This document shows, piece after piece, positions 57,869 through 64,000 of a stretch of 64,000 nt of DNA (positions are counted from its first letter, which is position 1; each line of letters opens with the position of its first letter). This DNA comes from Bifiguratus adelaidae. Taxonomy: Eukaryota > Mucoromycota > Endogonomycetes > Endogonales. The position numbers were made by a program, and so were the translations under genes. The stretch covers positions 1-64,000 of the forward strand of contig MVBO01000072.1 in the NCBI GenBank assembly GCA_002261195.1, in the 5' to 3' direction. A model generated the notes under the pieces. It was given only the letters and a program-made list of their open reading frames with translations, did no database searches and was not told where the DNA came from.

Positions 57869-58362
57869 GACTAGATGGCAAAGATACATCAGCCTGTACG
57901 GTTTCCGTCGCTCTAGACTTAGGTTCCATGGGGGCTTTAGATACGAGAGAATAGATACATGTAGATGTCTTCTAAAATAAAGGTTGTCTTCTAGCTTGCA
58001 ATACAATTATGTGTGATGGGTAAGTTGCCTAATACAGCTGCCTAGTGTAGCACTGAGGCTCCGGGAGGCACTGTAAAGACCAGAGAGGCCGAGCAGAGGC
58101 AGATTGAAACCAGAGATCCCGAGAAAAGCGTGAAATCGAGCAAGACAGAGGCAAATAAATCATTTGGCGCGTCGCCGAAGGTGATTACCATAAAGGGCAA
58201 CTGCCTCCTCGCCGCAGAACTTGCAAACAGAAATTCGTGGGCAAAGTGACATGGCATGAAGCGGTCTTGACGACTGCTGACAGATGCATAGCGTACCAGT
58301 GTGGATGAAACAATGAGCCAAAGAGAGAGCCAGAGTAGACCAGAATCAACCAAGTGTGCACT
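57869..58362. other. interval after ligase remnant, uncertain ORF
   Basis: 494 bp. The only open frame (58042-58353, minus, 103 aa) is hydrophobic at its start and has no known family. I do not call it a gene. Confidence 0.35.
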
Positions 58363-58620
58363 TATTCAGGGACTGCAAAATCCGAGACGGCGATTTGAGG
58401 AATCACCACAGTCATTGACGGCGTTTTGTCTTGGAGTCTTTTCTTGAGTCGTGTCAAGGCTTGTGCAAACTCATCGTACTGCTGATGGTTGAGCATGCTG
58501 TCCAAGTGATGTAGGAACGTCCTACGGCAGGTGAGAAAGTATTCACGTCCTTGTTGAACGGACTATTGAGCTCTTCTGTGAGGACCTGGAGACCTACCAA
58601 AAGGACACTTGTTCTGGGTG
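58363..58620 (-). pseudogene. possible 3' fragment of an unknown protein-coding gene
   Basis: On the minus strand a frame ending at 58363 reads FLHHLDSMLNHQQYDEFAQA and continues to a stop after IAVSDFAVPE. The amphipathic helix and codon use look protein-like. A GT-AG pair at about 58600-58530 could join it to an upstream basic segment (KKRARPRTKEIFNLFTQNK). The frame across that junction is not settled and no start was found. The family is unknown. Confidence 0.3.
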
Positions 58621-59299
58621 AACAAGTTGAATATCTCCTTTGTTCTCGGTCGAGCGCGCTTTTTGTGTGGAGACGTTGCAGGAATGGACCTTTTATACTA
58701 CTTGGGTGTGCGACCTGGTGCTGACAATCTGCGGGGTCTCATAGGAACCTCTGGAGCTAGAGCGGGAGCGGTTGCTGGCCCCCGTAGCCAGTTTTCTGGT
58801 TGCTCCTTCCAGCGGTGTAGGGAGGTGCTATTCTCTTCGCAATTGCACTACCTCTATTGAATTTTTAGTTATTCAATATTCGGATTCGGAGGCGGTCCTG
58901 GGAGGCATTTTCTCTTGAGCGAAGTTTTGTGCTGCTCACTTTTTCGATCGCTCCTTCTTCGTCCGAAACCATCCTCAGGCGTCGGAATATAGGCGCTGCA
59001 AGAAGGTTCCAAAGTTGGGAAAGGGAATGATCATGGATGGTGCAATCGTCTAGGTTAATGGCTGTCACCTTGATGACTTTAACGTGTCTGATGTCGACAG
59101 TGTATAAATCATCACGACCGCAGTTAGCGCTAACGGCATTCTCACTGCCAGTGGCTCTTGAAGCTTCTGCCGATGTTGACTCCACATTCAAGACCACCGG
59201 CAATGGCCAATACCACCCCCATCGGTCCGGCAGCGTCCATCTCTTGCATTGCAGTATCTTGGACCTTGGTTCCGTGATAATCCAGCAATCAAGCTGCCA
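58621..59299. other. interval without a supported gene
   Basis: 679 bp. Contains a TATAAAAGG element on the minus strand near 58690-58700 and short open frames on both strands, none with recognised homology. Confidence 0.4.
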
Positions 59300-59751
59300 A
59301 TGCCATCGTTAGCGGCGATGATTGTTGGCACTGCTCTCTTGCCTTCTTCCCTGCTCCTGGCTCAGACTGTTCCAGTCGCATTTAATTCACTGCAGCGCAA
59401 TATTGTTAGCCTGTGACTGTCACGGTCAATGGTATCCCTGTCTTCGCTCTTGCCAACAACCAAGATCGTGTGCCTTTCCCCGGTACTATCGCCTCCGTCA
59501 TCGGCGAATTCGAATCTGACGCCTTCCATCAATTTCAAGGCATGGGCCAAGGCACCGTGGCAAGTTGGGTACCTGGACAAATGCTCAATGCGATCATCAA
59601 TGGTATCCCAACCACATTGACCTGGAAAGCCAATGGGTCGTTCACCGCCACCATTCCTCGGCCTCTTTCAGGCTTCAGCCTACCCAACCCGTACGGGACC
59701 CAATATTTATATCATGAACAACAATGCAGTCATAAAAAACACTTTTTCTGA
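59300..59751 (+). CDS. candidate small secreted protein
   Basis: Starting at 59300 (MPSLAAMIVGTALLPSSLL), the frame has a typical signal peptide with an Ala-containing cleavage site (LLLA then QTVP). It must shift frame to join the 59413-59751 open frame (VTVNGIPVFALANNQD, then GQGTVASWVPGQMLNA). A GT-AG intron of about 35 nt near 59378-59412 would do this, joining QTVP to PVTVTVN. The mature protein would be about 110 aa and lacks a known domain. Secreted proteins of this size can be effectors or cell-wall proteins. The intron is shorter than the 40 nt seen in neighbours, so this could also be a decayed gene. Confidence 0.4.
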
Positions 59752-60003
59752 CCTTCTAGTTCTGCATTTGGACTTACACTTCAACTTTGTTGAGTCCGGA
59801 CGTTTCCATATTTGACGGATAGATGTGAATTGACAAACTTGTTGAGCAGACGTAATCGAAGAGGTGGAAAGATTTATTGTCTGTCATAAGTTCTGTAGAG
59901 CCAAGCTAACGACAATGTGAATGGAAGAGTATGCTGAGGCCAAAAGTGCATGGTACCATCAACCTTAACTTGTGGCCCACCTTGATGTGCTTGTAAGGCA
60001 AAT

Positions 60004-60027
60004 TGTACGTGCGCTGCCGCAAATACA
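60004..60027. repeat. direct repeat copy A (24 bp)
   Basis: Copy A, with core GCGCTGCC flanked by ACGT and CAAATACA. It matches copy B at 60096-60119 in 22 of 24 positions. Confidence 0.6.
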
Positions 60028-60095
60028 TTCTGTTTACGCAACATCGGCGTTGCTCATAGCGAGAAGGTTGAGGTATATATATAATTTTGAGCTAT

Positions 60096-60119
60096 TGCAC
60101 GTGCGCTGCCACAAATACA
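60096..60119. repeat. direct repeat copy B (24 bp)
   Basis: Copy B, 92 bp after the start of copy A. Two mismatches only, both transitions. No transposon terminal features seen around the pair. Confidence 0.6.
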
Positions 60120-60895
60120 ATACTCATTAGAATAGAATCCGCTGCAAACTTTTGAACCCAGAGACGTCTTCGTAAACAAAAATATTTGAGTATCTTACAA
60201 ATATATACCGTATTCGTGTCCCATAACCCGAAGACGCCTTTAATATAAACAAAGGAGGTGATGTAAACGAATGATCTCATTGATGTGTGTAACTTCTTAA
60301 GGGGGCACGCTGTGATGCTCGGGTTCTGCTTAGGCATTCCACAAAGCATAAAGGGATGATATTGCAATGATGGGAAATTGCATAGAAACAAAAAGGGTGT
60401 TCACGTTAAGGAGGGGTGTCTATTCTCTAGAGCAGCTGCGGGGAATAAACGTTGTAGTGCTATAGGTGTGAAGGAAAACATTGGCCCACAAATGATGTCT
60501 CAAATGATGCACGAGGCAGAAACTGGGCCACAGACACCATCAAAGACAAATTACAACTTCCAAATTGCCTTTGGCTTCGCCTCAAAAAGCGATGTAATCC
60601 ATCTGTGTCGGTTGTGCCATTGAGCATCTGCGTTACATGCATCAAACGTGGTATCACCATCCCTTTTGCACTGGAAAGACATCAGCAAAGACCAAATGGC
60701 ATCACATTTGATTAGTTGTCAATCGAACACTTTAATGTCTTTACCAGCAATTCATTGCCTCAGAGATAGACAGCTCAAAGTCCATTTTTCACCCATTTTT
60801 GTAACATTGTATTTGGTGCAAGTAGTTGCATTAGTCTCAGCCGTTTAGATGTGGCCGGTTACATCAATGTGCTTGGTTGACTCTGCAATACGTCG

Positions 60896-62138
60896 TTAAG
60901 CCGAATTTTTGGTGGACACGATTAGGTGGGGTATGATGAACTTTAATGCAATCGTCTTTTCTATTCCTACATTATGATTTGCGGCGTTTCGAAGTTTAAA
61001 AGTGACTAGCATCAAGATCACATGATTTGCGTCGGTCAAATTTAAACCCAAGGCTCCGCAACGTAGTGACATAAGCAATACTGTGACGTATGGATTCTTG
61101 CGTAGTTCCAGTAAAGAGTACTCCCTAAGGTCTTGGTCCATTGTACCATCGTCTATGAATGCTTAGTAATAATCAGCTGCGCATCGTAATATGTTGGTAG
61201 CTTACAGCGTGCAAAACTATGTCCATGTGCTCGAAGGTGCTCTTCCATGAGATCCAGAAAAGAAGTGAACTGAATGTTTCCAGCAATCATTAGGAAATGC
61301 GAAGTCATCGTTCTGTAATCTGTTGATACCTGTGAAAAGACAATGCACTTTTCGCCAGGGTTGTCCCTCTTCGTTCGCTGTAGTATTTCAAGCAGAGCAT
61401 CGATTTTGGTGGACGTTTTGCATTCTCCATTCAACGACGAACAATTGCGAGATGATCTGATCTCTTCATTCTGTAAGTATTGCAAACAGTTGTCGCACAA
61501 GAAATCGTTTGGATTTGGTAAGCTAGTGACATCAGATCAGTGTTCATACCATGATTGTTTAGTTAGCAATCACTTACGGCGCATAGCATTCTTCGCATCG
61601 CACATGAGGTGTGAATTCTGTTTTCTTCGCGTGTTGATCACTTATTTGCAGAATGCTCATTGCATATGACAGTCCGTCGATGTCCAGTGTGTCTTCATCG
61701 TGGCTCGGTTTGCAATTCGCGGGCATTTTCAAATGCCTTTTAATGTTTGGAATGGACTTCTCCACCAACATTCTGTGACAGCAAGCTACAAGCATAAATG
61801 CGTCAGTGAATCATCAATAGGACTGTCTGAGATTCAATCATAGAATGCAAAATACCTTGGCGTAGCCGCAGCAATAGAACGAGTAATGTAGACAACTTTG
61901 GAGGCTCTGAAGCTTCGTCTACTAATTGAGCGAACGCCAACCGCATCCTTTCTTCCAAACGATCATAGAACTCGCGTTCCTGAGGGCTAAGCTCCAGGCG
62001 TATTAGTTTCACATTGCGGTCTGGTAAGTGGAGTATAGGGTTGCCGTTGACTGTAGTCGTCTTTAACCGTCGCAGCATCACCAGATTCAATGTCTCCCTC
62101 AGGCGATCTCGATGAGGACAGGGCAATATATCAAACAT
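60896..62138 (-). pseudogene. SNF2-family helicase (RAD5/RAD16-like), C-terminal half only
   Basis: Five exon blocks (61856-62138, 61578-61785, 61330-61522, 61206-61269, and about 61000-61152) join in phase. They carry LRRLKTTTVNGNPILHLP, a helical spacer, a C-rich block (RCEEC and CDNC), and GEKCIVFSQFTSFLDLMEEH followed by VTVLLMSLRCGALGLNLTDA. These are helicase lobe-2 motifs IV and V. The ATPase lobe (motifs I-III with the Walker motifs) is missing, because no matching sequence occurs upstream to 62948. After HVILM the sequence diverges and motif VI is not found. Truncated at both ends, so not an active translocase. The retention of splice sites suggests recent decay or a gene fragment copied with introns. 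Confidence 0.75.
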
Positions 62139-62948
62139 ACCTTAGTCAAAGATTGAGCTTGCACAGTAAGCAGCAATGTAAGGCCACTGACATGCAAGTA
62201 TCAAAACATGAATAGTTTCAACGTGGAGAAAGGAAAAGGAAGAAGGCAAACGACAATAATCACCTGTCAATGAATCACCCGAATAAAGGCTGCTTGCTTC
62301 GTTCAGCCACAACGAAATCCGTGAACATAAGTGCGCGAGGCAATTCAATTTATTACCGATTCAAATGAATAGGTTAGGCCTTGTCTAATTAGGATAAACT
62401 GAGATATCCTTTATTGCGGTATGATGGTGCACAACATGGCACTCATACTAACCCACGAGACACCTGAAAGTTATTCACTGTATCAAAGGCCCTTTATTGC
62501 ACATGGTCCCAAACCTCACTTACCCTCGAAGTTACGTACGATGGTTTACCCTTTATGCGTCTACAGGTTACCATTGCAGAAAGGCAAGTAAGAAATAGTG
62601 CGCAGTGTAGGAACTCAAAATAAAACGTGGTTTCGCCGCGACATCTTAAGCTTATATACCCTGTTAATGTCTGCTTATCGAATGGCTCAATCAATGATCC
62701 AAGCTGTGCCCGATATATCCTTGACTGAAAGTGATGCACAATTTGCATCGGAGGATGGTATAGGTAGTTTGAACACGTACATATATCGCTCGCTTGCTTA
62801 TGCTTTCTCTCTCTTTGTTTTCCAAAGAAATTTGCACATTTTGCGGTCAGTGATTTCAATGTCTCCGAGGCTGTGGAGAGAATTGCCAAGCCTGGCTTGA
62901 TGTTACGTTGCTGTGAGTGCTCTCATTGTTTCGGCTGCCGTGACAATT
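62139..62948. other. interval between SNF2 fragment and saccharopine reductase fragment
   Basis: 810 bp. Inspected on the minus strand for the missing SNF2 ATPase lobe; no GxGKT/DExH-type motif is found. The ORF 62494-62889 (minus, 131 aa) has no recognised family. Confidence 0.45.
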
Positions 62949-63700
62949 TTACATAGTGGTCTCTATCATGCTAATTCCTTCTCTACTTAACAATTCCATG
63001 ATCCTGTCACTGACATCTCGGGTCAAAGGAGCAAAGACACCCCTTTGCGAGATTACACCGTCTAATACCAGCATGGTTGCGACACCGCAGGGCAAACCCA
63101 CTGTCTTGGCCATTGCACTTACACCGTCAGGGATACCATATTCGATCAAAGTAGAGGTGCGAATCTCCTGTGCTCCATTAGGAAGGCTGACCTCAAAGCG
63201 ATGCTGCAAAAAGGACTAAATCGCGTTCCCCTGGGCCATATTGCATCATGTCTTCCATCGTAGCGCAAAGAGTGTCCAAATAGTTGCCTCGTTGGTGCCA
63301 AGGCTTGTCAGAGAACAATCCTAACCAGCGCAAACCATCCAAGATTGCGTCTTTGCCCGGGGATTGCGCAAGCGATGCCTTGGCAACAACAGCGTCTTGC
63401 AAGGCTGCCGTGTTCACGCGAGAAGGATCAAGACCCAAAGCATGTGCAGTGACGGATGACCAGGGCAGCGGTTGCAATTTGGCGTCAAGGTGTGATTGTG
63501 GTTGATCGTCCAAGAGTCCTATCCATCAATGCCTTTGTCAATTCGGGACAGCCAGTATAGCGCAAACTGCCACGAAAAGGATAGATAGTCTGTGCAATCG
63601 TTATGTCGAATGAAGCGCAAGAGCGGGTGCAGTTCTTTAACATTGTTTTACCGTTAGTTTTGAGCTCTTCTTCATCCTGACTGTGTACTGTTGGCATTTC
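62949..63700 (-). pseudogene. saccharopine reductase (LYS9-type) C-terminal fragment, frameshifted
   Basis: The minus strand carries C-terminal LYS9 elements in order: RGSLRYTGCPELTKALMD, then PWSSVTAHALG, LRWLGLFSDKPWHQRGNYLD, YGPGERDLVL, RFEVSLPNGAQE and GLPCGVATMLVLDG, ending at 62949. At least two lesions break the frame: a two-base shortfall near 63519-63524 (between KALMD and LDDQPQ), and one extra base in a five-base T run near 63208-63212, between DLVL and QHRFEV. Saccharopine reductase performs the penultimate step of lysine synthesis by the alpha-aminoadipate route. The N-terminal domain is not seen upstream, so this is probably a degraded partial copy and another functional gene should exist. 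Confidence 0.7.
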
Positions 63701-64000
63701 CTACCTGTTTGGGGTCCCTGTCAAGCACCAACGAAACTGAGACTTCATCTCTGAGCCTTTCAAAACAGGCTTCGTACGTACTCCGCGGCCAGATGTGATG
63801 CTTGTTGCGTTCACTTTGCGTATCGAGGTTCAAAAAAGCCTCGTCCCAATTAATTGATGGCGCTAACACCTGTTCCACTCGAATAAGAAATGTCGCATGA
63901 GCCGGAAAACGATGCAAAGCAAAGTGGTGTGATGCTGAAAGGCAAGATATAATGGTTGCGCTAAGTGATATACGCCTCGCATGATGGGAGAATTATGAAG
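63701..64000 (-). other. right edge: open frame 63672-63917 with no clear family
   Basis: The minus-strand frame (MHRFPAHATFLIRVEQVL and onwards, 81 aa) is rich in charged residues but does not match the N-terminal LYS9 domain expected at this place. It could be an unrelated exon or a chance ORF. The sequence leaves the window. Confidence 0.3.

Larger units (their letters stand above)
59752..60895. other. AT-rich interval with a degenerate direct repeat
   Basis: 1.1 kb without a supported gene. Several short ORFs exist, none with a family. Noted feature: a 24-bp direct repeat (see separate entries). Confidence 0.45.

Noticed and set aside
58042-58353. 103-aa hydrophobic minus-strand ORF
   Set aside because: No family, no neighbours supporting it and no clear signal peptide; could be a chance ORF.
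1-64000. tRNA genes
   Set aside because: B-box-like GGTTCGA strings were checked at 2119, 55441 and on the reverse strand; none has a matching A box or cloverleaf arms.

Overview
The window is nuclear DNA of a fungus. The evidence is spliceosomal introns of about 40-130 nt in most genes, a GH18 chitinase ending in a fungal-type CBM19 domain, and homologues of SHE4, CYC8, MHR1 and PFA-type palmitoyltransferases. High intron density, a COP9 subunit, a CENP-H homologue, a BRCT-containing DNA polymerase lambda and a coproporphyrinogen oxidase with a mitochondrial presequence fit an early-diverging (zygomycete-grade) fungus better than a yeast. That placement is inference; no taxonomic marker was tested.

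Layout. 1-2.2 kb: two tandem alpha/beta-hydrolase copies on the minus strand, both damaged. 2.5-51.4 kb: a dense block of conserved single-copy genes, often 15-150 bp apart and in divergent pairs. In order: CENP-H, SEN34, SHE4/UNC-45, COP9 subunit 1, CYC8 corepressor, RPS10, a small four-helix membrane protein, a double-bromodomain BDF1, an unknown gene, MHR1/mL67, XPA/RAD14, REI1, proteasome alpha2, a ubiquitin-specific protease lacking its catalytic Cys and His, a DAL5-type transporter, RPL15, SEC6, TRM82, RFC1, a FIST-domain protein, BRR2, DNA polymerase lambda, HEM13, a DHHC acyltransferase, a chitinase and an alkenal/one reductase. 51.4-64 kb: sparse DNA holding an aldo/keto reductase and an acyl-CoA ligase with a stop codon and a frameshift each, a possible small secreted protein, the C-terminal half of a SNF2 helicase, and a frameshifted saccharopine-reductase fragment.

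The core genes are housekeeping functions (centromere, tRNA splicing, protein turnover, transcription, replication and repair, pre-mRNA splicing, translation, haem, secretion) and do not form one pathway. Reading frames hold across about 45 kb of core genes, while every clear lesion lies in the flanking accessory segments. This argues for real gene decay there and against general sequencing error. Regulatory signals noted include the palindrome TGACGTCA upstream of four core genes, a CCAAT/TATA promoter before BDF1, and four GC-AG introns. I did not find tRNA or rRNA genes, CRISPR arrays or recognisable transposons. I did not find a multi-gene system that is clearly new; the best candidates for novelty are the catalytically dead USP and the shared TGACGTCA element.
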